From Cryptomeria japonica (Eukaryota > Streptophyta > Pinopsida > Cupressales > Cupressaceae), in contig NC_081410.1 in the NCBI RefSeq assembly GCF_030272615.1, positions 124,836,640 through 124,900,639 of the forward strand: DNA of 64,000 bases, written 5' to 3'. The notes beneath the pieces are model-generated. The model had not been told where the DNA came from, did not search any database, and worked only from the letters and a program-made list of their open reading frames with translations. Position numbers and translations under genes: made by a program. Shown here in pieces: positions 47,391 through 59,064 of the stretch. Numbering within the stretch: position 1 is the first letter of the stretch; each line of letters opens with the position of its first letter.

Positions 47391-50155
47391 CATGGCATGT
47401 ATCATGGCATAATAGGACCAATTATGCCATGGCATGGCATAATAGGACCAATTATGGACCTATTATGGCATGTCATGACATAATAGGACATATCATGTCA
47501 TCATGGCATAATATGTCCTATTATACCATGATATGGTATAATAAAATCAAACTATGACCTCTCAAATGTATCGAATAAAGAAAATGAACTATATGCTATT
47601 AAGCATAGATAATGTTAACTAACGTATGCATAATCATGTCTATTAAAGATTATGAAATAGATGCTAGTGTATGAGTTATCATAAAGTTTCCATCTCAATC
47701 TCAATAGTTTTTTTTTCCTTTTTTTCTTTCACTTTATAATGATTATCAACTTGTTTGACCAAGTTCTCTTCCTCTATGTTAAAAGTCCTAACATTGTAAC
47801 TTCATTCACCCTAATGGTGTGAACTCAACATTAACACATATATTCTTACACATGGAAATGGTGGGCTACCAAGGCCAAGGTCATCCATAGCTCTAAATGT
47901 AAACCTCAAGGATCCTCATTCATGATGACCCTATTTAGATATTCCATTTCGTAAATCAGAGACTTCATAGTTTATACACCAATATTAGAGGGATTTAATT
48001 CTCTCCTCTTGTATAATATCTCTAATTTCTTAATGAGACCTTCAAAACATGAATATTCATTAAGAATTAGCCATTGACATAGTCAAATTATTATAGATTT
48101 GATAACTATTTTTCTATTATTCCATGACATGACATAAAAGGACCAATTATGGACCTATTATGCCATCATGTCATATTAAGGCATGTCATGGCATAATAGG
48201 AATATAGTAGGTCCTATTATCCCATGACATATTATGCCATGATGGAAAATTATGTTCCTATTATGCCATGTCATGGTATGATATGACCAACTATGGACCT
48301 ATTATGCAATGTCATGGCATAATAGGACATATTATGTCATGATGACATAATATGTCCTATTATGCCATGACATTGCATAATAGGTCCATAGTTGGTCATG
48401 CCATACCATGACATGGCATAATCACACCTATTATTCCATCATGGCATAATAGGTCCTATTATGCCATGACATGCCATAATAGGTCCTATTATGCCATGAA
48501 ATGGCACAATAGGACCGTTTATTCCATGTCATGGCATAAAGGTCCTATTATGCCATGTCATGGTATGATAGGACCAATTATGGACCTATTATTACCATTA
48601 TAGAAAATGTTGCATGTTGCACCGTGTTGTCTCAAAAATGTAATCTTGACATCAAAAATCATGCTAGAACTATCAAGATCTTTCCATTAAGATATGCTAG
48701 TTTTCTCACCAATCACATCACCATCTACATGAAAGATAGTCAATGAATTCATGAAATCCATAGTGAAAACTACTGAGACATCAAAAGACTTTACTTGTAG
48801 TAAGATTTGATCCACTATAGTAAATTTCAAATGGACTTTGAATCTTTCAATTATGAATTTGTGAGACTTGGGTTAAATGTTTCTAGGAATTATTTTTTTA
48901 GGTATTGGGCCTTTCAACCAATAAACGAAAAAATTTAACCACTTCTAGCAAGCCACCATTCCAATTCCTTAAATCACATATGTACCAAAATTGTTCTTAA
49001 TCCTCATTAGGCAATACAAAAGTTACCACTATTAGTTATTGGTACCTTTCTAGTGTCTTGGATCATTTTTAGGTGACCATGTGGCCTTTTGGGATATTCT
49101 AGTGGGTTATGGGAAGTCAAAAAAATAGGCGAGATGTTTTAAATTTCATGGATTAGACAAAATCCATAATTAAAACCACAATTTGAGCTACTAGACATTG
49201 GGGTAACTAAAAATTCATTTTAGAAGAGGGAAATCTAAATGTACAACCTTAAGTAATTAACATTACTCTTCAAATTTTAGATATCGAAATTTAGGCTTGA
49301 TTCATTCCTAGTACCATTTCAAAGGAAATTCTAATTCTCAAACTTTGATGGGAAATATTTAGCAAGTTATCGGGTGAAAATATTTAGAAGGAATCAAGGA
49401 AAGAGAAATAAGGTGGGAGGATGGATGAAAGTTTGACTTAAAAAAATAATGAAAGAATCAATAGAGCTAGAGAATTAAGCATAACTTGAATAAGTGTTAG
49501 ATGAAGAGAAGTTTGACAACTCAAAAAAGAAGCAAGGATGGCAATTTTTAGAAGGTGGGTTATTGAAATGACAAGGATGATAAGGAACAAGTAGCTAGGT
49601 TAAGGGATAATTATGGCATAATAGGTCCTATTATGCCATGACATGCCATAATAGGTCCTATTATGCCATGAAATGGCACAATAGGACCGTTTATGCCATG
49701 GCATGGCATAAAGGTCCTATTATGGTTCTATTATGCCATGCCATGGTATGATAGGACCAATTATGCACCTATTATGCCATGTCATGGCATAATAGGACCT
49801 ATTATGCCATCATGGCATAATAGGTCCTATTATGCCATGACATGCCATAATAGGTCCTATTATGCCATGAAATGGCACAATAGGACCATTTATGCCATGT
49901 CATGGCATAAAGGTCCTATTATGGTTCTATTATGCCATGTCATGGTATGATAGGACCAATTATGGACCTATGATGCCATGCCATGACATAATAGGACATA
50001 TTATATCATGTCATGGCATAATATAATAGGACCTATTATGCCATGATGACATAATAAGTCCTATTATGCCATGACATTGCATAATAGTCCACCTATTATG
50101 TCATCATGACATAATAGGTCCATAATAGGACCTATTAAGCCATGACATGACATGA
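47390..50155. repeat. Palindromic minisatellite in three blocks
   Basis: Blocks at 47390-47545, 48118-48597 and 49611-50155 are made of CCTATTATGCCATG and its reverse complement CATGGCATAATAGG joined head to head, giving near-perfect palindromes of about 28-30 bp. The spacers between blocks (47546-48117 and 48598-49610) are AT-rich with no convincing ORF. The unit differs from that of the first array but has the same design: short arms in both orientations. Confidence 0.93.
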
Positions 50156-50519
50156 TTTTCTTGAATTGCCAACTTCATCATCTAATTCATCTCCAACACT
50201 GAAGTACTAATTCACCATGTTTACTTAGTAAATGACCACTTAGAGAGGTTACCATCTAATATATTAGTACTATTCCAACACAAAGTACTAATTCAACATG
50301 TTTACTAGAATTGTGACTAATTAATTATTATATAAATTACTTTATATATGTTGATCTTATTTTACTTTTTTTACAAGTTCATGTATGGAATATTTTATAT
50401 TGATATTAATAGTTGATGCATTTTACAAGAAATGAATACATTAAATTGAATATATAATAGATTTATGAAGCTTCAATGAAAGTTTTTATTAAGTTTTGCG
50501 CGCAAATTTTATATTTAAA

Positions 50520-50940
50520 GATTCAATAGTATGTACATGTATATTTTTTTAAGTTCAATATTATATTATATTTCATGTGTATCTCATTTTTTAATTTTTA
50601 TTTAATAATGCTTGGTAAACTTTTGAATGTGACCGGTGATGTTGGCATGACACGCCCTCCGGCTCCACGTGAAACACTTTTGACTCGGAGCTATGAACCG
50701 ATGAGGCCACAATTGGGGGACCTCATCCCCACACTTTACTTGTTCAAACCTACGAGCATAACGGCCCAATGAAGACACAAGGCATGCAAGCACAATGGCC
50801 TAGTAGGGGTTTGAACCTTGGTGGCCCCTTCACCAACAAAGTGTTTTAACCGTGACACTACATGTTCGAAGATTCAATAGTATGTACATGTATATTTTTT
50901 TAAGTTCAATATTATATTATATTTCATGTGTATCTCATTC
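50520..50940. repeat. 70-bp direct duplication flanking a SINE-like insert
   Basis: GATTCAATAGTATGTACATG and the following 50 bases occur at about 50521 and again at about 50872, almost unchanged. The 280 bp between hold the SINE-like sequence. The duplication is far longer than a normal SINE target duplication. Confidence 0.8.
50640..50865 (-). mobile_element. tRNA-derived SINE-like sequence
   Basis: On the minus strand it begins near TAGTGTCACGGTTAAAACAC, an A-box-like region. About 45 bases on it has GGTTCAAACCC, which fits the polymerase III B box. It is GC-rich in an AT-rich setting. I see no clear poly(A) or T tail. The family is not identified. Confidence 0.5.
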
Positions 50941-51041
50941 AATAACATAGAAATGTTACTATTTATAAATGCTTTTTAAAAAAACTAAAATAGATTCTTC
51001 TTTGACATAGAGTTGTATATAATTCATGTATATCTTTATAT

Positions 51042-51608
51042 ATGCAGGAGATCTTTGTTATGATGGATGTGTTTGACATAGATGAATTGTTAGGTGAAAG
51101 TCCCCCACCGCAACCCCCTCCTCCTCCACCTCCACCCCCACGATTAGATGAAATTCATTCAAGAGAAAGAATTAATGAAAACCTACAAGTTATTGAACAA
51201 AATATTACTTCAATCCAAAAATGATCCAATCACACCCCCCCCCCCCCGCCCCCCATCTTCTAGAGTTTGCAAAATCAATGCAAGTTGTTGTTGAGTCAGT
51301 TAGAGCAGTTGATTCTCAATTAGATCAATTTCATAGATGACAACAAGAGTTGCATGATGTTTATGCTGATGGATTAACTTATAGGCAAATCACTAATCTT
51401 AGAATAACCAAAGCTCATTTATGCCCATATTTTACTAACCCAAAAACAAAAGAACCAATGTAACCTACCCATAAAGACTTTCAATTAGGTGGTGTGATCA
51501 TCCAGAAATTGCTACACTTCTGTGATAGATGGTGGATGGTTTTTGATTATCCACCACATCGTAATTATGAGGTCCCTTTATATTTTTTGAAAATAAACTT
51601 GCAATAAA
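51042..51608 (+). pseudogene. Accessory ORF of the second TIR element
   Basis: Starts after a TATATGCAG acceptor-like site. It encodes FDIDELLGESPPPQ with a long Pro run, a helical stretch, and then KDFQLGGVIIQKLLHFCDRW and WMVFDYPPHRNYEVPLYF. It aligns with the accessory ORF at 12333-13000 of the 29-kb element. Four stops, two of them near Gln/Arg positions, and a C-tract at 51234 break it. The ORF ends just where transposase sequence on the other strand begins, suggesting an internal deletion junction near 51600-51650. Confidence 0.6.
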
Positions 51609-51639
51609 ATCTTTTATAGTTTTAGGTGGAATATAAACA

Positions 51640-52887
51640 ACACAATCCTGTACAAGATCATTACCGTGCAACATACAACATATATATCGAAAAACATCAT
51701 AATAGTAATGAAACTAAACATGAGTTTTACAACAACAAGATATTCTTTGTTTATTGATTTTAACATACTAGGGTTTGCATTTTTTAAATGATCTTTGACT
51801 AATTCATAAATTCATTAACACAAATTCATCACTAATTTTTTTAAAGAATTCAGTTTGAGTCATGTCAAGAAGATGTTTTGGATGAGGATCATGAATTTTT
51901 GAGCCCATCCTTAACTTCAAAACATCTCTAGCATTTGATGAAACTCTAGTGTTATCATGCCAAAATTTTGCAATTAATAGTTTAATTTCATCATTTAATT
52001 TCATGTTCGACCTTTGAAGTCTACCACTAAAACTCCAACAATGGTTTAGTAGATCAATTTCAATTGTGTCTCTTCTTTTGGCTGCTCTTGACAAGGTTCT
52101 ACGATGTAAGTTTAAATAGCCACTTATATCACTTAACATTCTTTTATTAACAAATGTTTTGTCAACTATAGCAGTTGTTATAACTCTACGTGTCACATTC
52201 TTATCTTTAGATCGACTTGTTTTTCCGATAGAATCGATGGCACTGGAAACAGTAGATACAAATTGCTTATATGATTCATCTTTTCTTTTTGGTTTTGCAT
52301 AAATACCTTTTTTTTCATGACTTTACATATTTTTAACATTTTTATTAATTGTAGCATTAATTGACATTGGAATCCTAACTTTTTATTATAGAAAAATTGT
52401 TTATATAATCTGTTCGCATGTGTTCTGATTTGTCTCCAAGAAACTAACCCATAAAGATTATCTAGCACATTGCTATCAATAGTAAACAAATTACATTCAT
52501 TTTCTTTCAGAGAGGGTGGTGTAATATTTTCAATTTTTATTTCTTTTTGTATTGGTGTATTAAATTTATATCCAGCTTCATTTAAATCAGCAATTTGATT
52601 GGCATCATAGTCTTGGGGATTTAAAAACATACCAGGATTCGCATCCATATGAACATTTACATCAACATTCATACCCGTGTTTGGTTTTACATTGCTTGCG
52701 TCCATCATGATCTCTTCAATGGTCTCATCTACAACAGGCACTGAACTAGATGCTTCAATGTTCTCTAATTGTCATTGTTGTGATCTCCGATCTCTTTGGT
52801 GTTTTGCCTCCTTCTCTCTTTGTGCTTGAATTTTGTCTGTTGTCATTGTCTTCCTTTGTTTCTTTAAACATTGCTTTAAACCCATCT
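51640..52887 (-). pseudogene. Transposase N-terminal half of the second TIR element
   Basis: A Met at 52887 (MGLKQCLKKQRKTMTTDKIQ) opens a basic N-terminus, then an acidic stretch, then IDSNVLDNLYGLVSWRQIRT and HANRLYKQFF. After a frameshift near 52195 come TRRVITTAIVDK, NHCWSFSGRLQ, NTRVSSNARDVLKLRMGSKI and DPHPKHLLDMTQTEFF. These match the transposase at 17280-20341 in order. Homology fades after the next exon (about 51655-51795); the FAENYT/HGKG core is missing. Confidence 0.7.
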
Positions 52888-53049
52888 TTACAAACTCCTC
52901 TTCAAAAAATAATATTTCTTTTCACCGAGTTCTTCTGAAATTTGTGTAAAAAAGATTAAAAAAAAGTAGTGCCAAATGCTGTAAAAAATGTTTGTCAGTA
53001 TGGATTCCAATGAAATCTGGTAAATTGATGAAATCTGTCTTTTTTTTGG

Positions 53050-53130
53050 ACAGTAAAAATGGGGGCCCATTCTGAAAACCAATGGTTAAAAAAGGAAAGG
53101 ACCCCCATTTTCAAAATGGGAGCCCGTTCT
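53050..53130. repeat. GGGGGCCCATT palindromes, right end
   Basis: ATGGGGGCCCATTCTG and CCCCCATTTTCAAAATGGGAG mirror the motif at 46690-46857. Just outside, the minus strand reads GTAGGTTGTGGAATCAA, resembling the TIR core of the larger element. Confidence 0.7.
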
Positions 53131-53483
53131 GTGGAAGTTGATTCCACAACCTACCACTTGCCTCGGGATTAGGTCCAGGATAGACCTGGGATGGCCACAC
53201 CTATACATGGACCTAGAAGTTCAAATCTCCATGAACAAAAGCACAAATATGAAATTTTGAAAGTATTTTAATTTCATATATTATACTGAAACATCATTTC
53301 ATAACTAACATTTCAACTTCCATATAACTAGTTCTAAGAAGACTTCTGTTCTTACGATATCCTTTTGCATAGTTTGTGAAGGTTATGAACCGAAGTTTCC
53401 ATAGCCTGATTTTTTTGTCTATGAAGAAAGACCATGTCAGATAATATCAGTGAAGAACAAACTAAGGAGACAATTGCTAGATT

Positions 53484-54677
53484 GTGATCTCTAACTTGAA
53501 AAGAAAAAGTGATGGAAAATGTTATTGTCCCTACAAAATTTGTAAGGTCTTAAATATTAGAAGAATTCTAATCAAAATAACTAAGAAACATTGTAGGCAG
53601 CATGGTCACATTGAAGGGGGATATGATTATCATCCATTGGTAAGTTGTTCATTATATCATTTTAATAATTTATATACATAAGAAATTACTTGATGATGAG
53701 ATCATGATCACTTTTATTTATGTTGATCATTTTTATATAGGTTGAGCACCCTAGGGCACATGATATGGACCAACACAACCCAGAGAATATGGTTTTCGAA
53801 ATGGAGGAACATGGAGGTGTGGATATCGAAGCTGAAGATAATGATCCCATGGAAGATGATGATGATGCACTAGAAAGCACAATTGAAGATGATGGTACAA
53901 ATACATTGATCCATGACACATTTAGTATTGGCACAACTGATCATGATGATCAAGATGACCTTGATGTTGTTCATGATTTACCTCTACTTGAGAAGGCACA
54001 TGAGGCCCTTTACGGAGGCTTCCAAACAACTCTTCTCTCCGTTGTATTATTATTGGTGAACTTGAAGATTACGAATGGTTTACACAACATAACAATATCG
54101 TGTATGTTAAGGTATGTCATATATGTCATTATAGTTAATAAATGGTGAATCATGTACCATTAATATTTTTTATATTAACAAATTATACTTTTTGCTATAG
54201 ATTGATAGGTGAGTTTTTGTTGCCACCATCAAATATTCTACCTCGCTCATACCGAGAATTATCTACCATTATGAAAGATATTGGAATGGAGTATCAAGCA
54301 ATAGATGTGTGTCCCAATGATCATATTATATATCATAAACAACATGAATTTGGAACAGAATGCCCTAAATGTCATATCAGTAGATATCAAATAGATAAAA
54401 TAACAAAAAATGTGCCTCGCAAGGTTCTTCATTATATTCCATTATTCCACGTATGCAACGATTATTCAGGTGCACTATCTTGGTACAATTTATGGATTGC
54501 CATGCACGCAATAAAAGTCAAGATGACATTATTTGAATGCATGCAAATGGTTCAACATTTATAGACATAGAGGAAAAGTGGCCACACTTTAAAGAAGAAC
54601 CTCGTAATCTCATGCTTTCATTGGCAGTGGACAGTGTCAATCCATTTGGAGAGTTGAGATTTGTTTACTTAGTGTGA
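53484..54677 (+). pseudogene. CACTA (En/Spm) transposase fragment, TNP2-type N-terminus
   Basis: Three exon-like stretches. 53484-53650 encodes a Cys/His motif (CYCPYKICK, HCRQHGHIEGGYDYHPL) like the transposase-associated domain of CACTA proteins. 53765-54110 has an acidic region, then LPLLEKAHEALYGG and LLLVNLKITNG. 54200-54677 has LPRSYRELSTIMKDIGMEYQ, IDVCPNDHIIYH, CPKCHISRYQ, VPRKVLHYIPLFHV, and after a frameshift IEEKWPHFKEEPRNLMLSLA and NPFGELRF. This order is that of plant TNP2 transposases. The catalytic part is missing after 54677. No CACTA ends are visible nearby. Confidence 0.8.
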
Positions 54678-55600
54678 CCTATTTAAGGTGCTATTATGTT
54701 GGTTGTATAGATGCCATTTTTTATGATATGAAATGACAAATAAGAATTAATAATTTTATTTAATTGAAGATAATAGTTTCAAAAAAGATAGAAATAAGAT
54801 ACTTTTATTCAATTGAAAATAAAGTATTTATAGTATAGAAAATGATAAAATAAGAATATTTTTATTTAATTGAGGATAACGTTTTTACATAATATGAAAT
54901 GAGTCTTTATCTAAATAGATAAAGAAATTAATGAATGGATGTTTCACGTAGTGGCTAGAAATCGAAGAGGAACTATCTAGTGAAGAAGGGCTGTGAAAAG
55001 AATTATATACCCATCTTTATAATTCTCATATAGTTCTTTCACTATTTTTTAAAATCATATTTGTTGATGCGACTATTATAGGGATGCTTTGTGTTTTTGA
55101 AGTTAAAGTCAATCAGTACTGTATTTAAATTATGCCATGATATTGTGTTGTGGAGGAGAAGATCAGTAGTGCACGTAATTGAAAACAAATGTGTTCTTGA
55201 AGGGTGCTGCATAATAGAGGCAGGTTATACAAAAAGGTTATACAAAAAGGTATACAAAAAGGTTATTAAAGGTGTCAAGATATTTTGACTAAGTTTGGTA
55301 TCTACTTTAGACAATCATCAGTAATATTTTGTGAAATCTAATACCATATAAATTATAGACTTTGATCCATTATCAATGGACCGAGCATAGAAAATTTCAC
55401 ATATCATTGATATTGAATGCTTTCCAACTTTTGAGTAGAGCATCAACATCTTCATTAAAACCTTCAAAAAAAAAAAAGTTTCTTCATTTACAAGCTTTAT
55501 TATGGTGATATTGAATGATAAGGGATACTTAGTCTTTAATTTATCTCAATGTATTTCAAAAGATTTTAGTGTAGTCTTTAGTTTTTTTAATTGGATATTA
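54678..55600. other. AT-rich stretch without recognisable gene
   Basis: Very AT-rich, with a thrice-repeated phrase like TTTTATTTAATTGAAGATAA at 54750-54890. No coding signal. Confidence 0.5.
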
Positions 55601-57525
55601 TGTGTTTACATTTAGTTTAAACATAAAGGAGGGGTAAAAATTTATTAAAAACAAGAATAAGTACAAAGAAAGGGCATTACATAGCCCTATCAAGCTCTAC
55701 TAAGTGAGCCATCTATTGAGACAAATTTGGGGGTAACTAACCCCAATCCACTAAATTCCAATCATGAATATGGTCAGAGGCCCATTTGACCAAACAATCA
55801 GCAACACAATTCCATTCTCTAGGAATATGGGTAAAAGTAACAAACTCTAGAGAAGCACAGAGGTTGAGAATATGTTCAACAATCAAAGCCAAATGCCAAC
55901 TAACACCATCTAAATGCCACCTATTCAACAAGTTGACCACAACCTGAGAATCAAACTCACATATGATCATGCAACACCACAATTTACATGCACACTCCAG
56001 AGCTAATAAAATGGCCTAAGCCACCATTAAATTATTAGTATGAAGAACCATATAAAAAGAAAAGATAAAATGAACATCACCAGAACTATCTTAACCCACA
56101 CCTCCAATACCAGCATGACCAGGGTTTCCACAAGGAGAGCCATCTGTGTTAATATTTAAGACTCCCCGAGATGGAGGAGACCATCTTCCCTCCCTATTCA
56201 CCTTCGAGATAGGATGTCTACATCTATTGCTCTTGAAATGTTGTTGCGGAGGAGGTAGATGAAGACAATTAAAACACTCAACATCACAAGGAACCACCAT
56301 TTCAGTCATATCACACTTAACCACAACAATTTCTCCCAGGGAATGCAATATTTTCCACCACAAGCGAGGGGCCACCAATAGCACATCCTGAAAAATTAGA
56401 TGATTCCTCTCCAACAAAAGGTTTCAAATAATGAAGGATGGTCCAATAGCCCAAGAATCTTGAAGGAAGGAAGTAGAAATAGGGACCCTGCCCCACTGAT
56501 CCACAAACTCAGCCCATGAGGAAACATGTCTGTAGCGCATATTCCACACCCTCCACCAAAAGTGCCAAATCTCCCTAGCATAAGAACATTGTAAGAAGAG
56601 ATGAGAGACACTCTCCTCAAAGTCAAAATACAACACACACATTGAGGGGCCATTGAAACCACGCTTGCACAAATTATCCCAAGTAAGGCACTAGTTTTGA
56701 GCCACTAACCACATGAAGAAATTACACTTCCAGGACAAGACAACTTCTACCAAACTTGCTTCCACCACGAGACCTCAATATCCCCAAACAACTGCCTATC
56801 CAGCTGTTTACAACCAACAGACATGGAGTACTTCCTAGACACATCAAAACCATCCCAATCCAAAAAATCAGAGCCCCTCAAAGAATTACAAGCATGGGAA
56901 GCCTGAAGCTGAGAAAGGTCATGTGTATCACCCTCAAACCCCCCAAGTGGCCACTCAGAAGGATGCTTCCAGTGAGAGGTAGTAGCCAAACCATAATGCT
57001 CAACAATCTTGTAATTCTCAACAATGTCCCAACCTGTCGCAAAAAAACATCACAAAGGGGTTGAAGGTGAGGGAAAGAAGATAGAATAGGTGGGAGACCA
57101 TCCCAAGAATTTAACCAAAAAAGAGCTTGTGACCTAGAATGACAAATCCAAAAAATCATGCCCTTAATCAGCTGAGCCCCCACTTTCAGAGTATGTCAAA
57201 TCATAAAACCACTTCCCTTTAGAGGATAGCGAGGAACCTCAGAAGAAGCAACACCCCTAAGATATTTGTGGTTGAGAATATGGGCCCATAACTGGTGTTT
57301 ATGGGTACACCAATGCCTGTAAATCTTAGCAGCAAGAGCTTGCATGTTCAAGATAGAAGAACATAATCAAAGACCACCCTCCTCCTTTGGTCTACACACA
57401 AATTCACACTTAACCAGGCTCCACTTACTAGCTATAAAGTTACCACTCCAAGGAAATTGACGAGAGAGAGCATCAAATTCCCTAAGGAAATACATTGGGG
57501 CTTCTTTAACAAAGCACCTTTAGAT
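55600..57525 (-). mobile_element. Plant L1-type LINE, 3' part
   Basis: The minus strand reads the end of RT, a zf-RVT-like region and RNase H, then a 3' end (TTCTTGTTTTTAATAAATTT) typical of plant LINEs. The right side is cut at 57526 by an LTR of another element, so the 5' part lies elsewhere. No target duplication can be assigned. Confidence 0.8.
55737..57520 (-). pseudogene. LINE ORF2 C-terminus: RT thumb, zf-RVT and RNase H (decayed)
   Basis: From right to left: FLREFDALSRQFPWSGNFIA and CRPKEEGGL (end of RT); a region with Trp-rich motifs; ERNHLIF and CVLYFDFEESVSHLFLQC (zf-RVT-like); then VLNINTDGSPCGNPGHAGIG and FDSQVVVNLLN, IPREWNCVADCLVKWA, which are the RNase H motifs with Asp in NTDGS, Asp in FDSQ and Asp in VADCLVK. 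Several frameshifts separate the parts. RNase H at the end of ORF2 is common in plant L1 elements. Confidence 0.8.
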
Positions 57526-58646
57526 TAATGGACTTGAAAAGCATAGAGGGGGGGGGGGGGGGGATGAATTAGTGACTCCAAAACACACACTACTTTCAAT
57601 ACTAATCCGTAGATAAATTTAACCAAGCGATTAAACAAAATACATGCTATCCAAAATGAAATAACAGCATCCACATAAAGTAGAACATCCACCATAACAC
57701 AAGTGTTTATATGTGGAAAACCCAAATAGGTAAAAACCACGGTGAGATGGAACTCACAAGTTAACTATCTGCAGTAATAGAAAACTGACCGGTTAAGGTC
57801 TTACAAAGAGCTTTGCTAGGAGCAAATCTTGTTAGAGATTCCAAGCTTGATTAGAAGCTTATACTCTATTAAGAGTACTACCCTGTTAGGAGTAACCTCG
57901 CTGGAGGATTTGAGAATCCAAACTAATGGATCACCTTGTTAGAGGATTTGTACAATGAAGCTTGTTAGAGCTTACCTAGTTAAGGGATTTGCACCCGTTG
58001 TAATGATTAGAAAACAACAAGAGTAGCTTGTTCTATTTTGAGTAGCACAAGAGTTGCTTGATCAGATCCTTCTAAGTACATTCAATACTGCTATGCATCT
58101 TAACACTTATCACTTCTCAACAAAAGATTTTTCACTCTTTTTCACATAACAACTCTCTATCTGTTATCATCTTCTTAAAAAAAATGATTCTCTACGATGT
58201 CTTTAAATAGACATACAAACCTTATGTCGGCCATAGGAACACAATTTCCTAGGTGTAGTGAATCTAGACATGTAATCATAACTCATCACAAAAATGACCG
58301 CCAAACAAACAGTGTTGGTAACTCTTCACAAAAATAGATACCAGTTAGAGCAGTTTAATACCGGTTGAAATAAAACTAGTGAACCGTTGTTATGGAGTCT
58401 TCCACTTGATCTTCTTCTTCATCTTCATTCTGATTCTGATGTCGATCTGGTGTTATCATAGGTTATCTCATAGGCACATATCGGTTGACACAAAGTATTG
58501 GTTTAGAGATAAACCTTAAACATATGAGTTGGTAGTGTAAACCAATTGAAGTTACACCGGTAGTCAATGTTATCATATATGTGTGTGAGAGTGTTTCATC
58601 AATGACAACAAGTGATGAATACATTCCAATCATCATCAAGCCAACA
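57526..58646 (-). repeat. 3' LTR of the pol-less element (about 1121 bp)
   Basis: The plus-strand text from TAATGGACTTGAAAA matches 63857 onward (TGATGGACTTGAAAA) base for base with few changes. It ends CCAACA next to the polypurine tract. It holds an 18-base G run near 57547 and, on the minus strand, a TATTTAAAG box near 58205 as a possible TATA box. Confidence 0.85.
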
Positions 58647-58840
58647 ATCTCCCCCTTTGGCATTGATGGCAACACTTAGAAAATTTTGAGTAATTTACAA
58701 TACTGCTAAGTGTGCATACACAACATATCTACATATATATGCTTAAGCTCCCTTTGAATGTAACACTGTAATACTCCCCCTTACTGCATGCATAAATACA
58801 AAATTTTCAAAAACACACATACATATTAGTACTCCCCCTT
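58647..58840 (-). promoter_or_regulatory. Polypurine tract and two similar upstream tracts
   Basis: On the minus strand CCAAAGGGGGAGAT lies directly before the 3' LTR. Two more tracts, AAGGGGGAGTA near 58774-58784 and TCAAAGGGGGAGTAC near 58828-58841, lie within 200 bp. The first is the likely working primer site. From 58841 to 59064 the sequence is AT-rich with no gene. Confidence 0.75.
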
Positions 58841-59064
58841 TGACAACAATGCCAAAATGATAAAGTAAAATATATACATATATAGAAAATCTGTATCAAA
58901 AAGTTCAGCATATATTACATTTTGAAAAGAAATTCATGCATTAGCAATTCTCATGAAAATATTGTCGAAATTTTGCTTCATCTAAGATAGAGCATTCTGC
59001 CATGATTCCAGTATGTGATTCATATACTTTGAGGTAGACAACAGTTGCGAATAGAATTCTTCCA

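Larger units (their letters stand above)
46636..53165. mobile_element. Second member of the TIR-element family, internally deleted (borders approximate)
   Basis: Contains a plus-strand accessory ORF and a minus-strand transposase N-terminus, both homologous to those in the 29-kb element and in the same convergent order. It also holds a palindromic minisatellite and G/C-rich palindromes near each end. The right end, read inward on the minus strand, includes GTAGGTTGTGGAATCAA, similar to the TIR core AAGTTGTGGTACCAAAA of the larger element. I cannot find a clear left TIR, so the left border near 46636 is a guess. The transposase catalytic core and C-terminus are absent, so this copy could only move with help. 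Confidence 0.5.
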
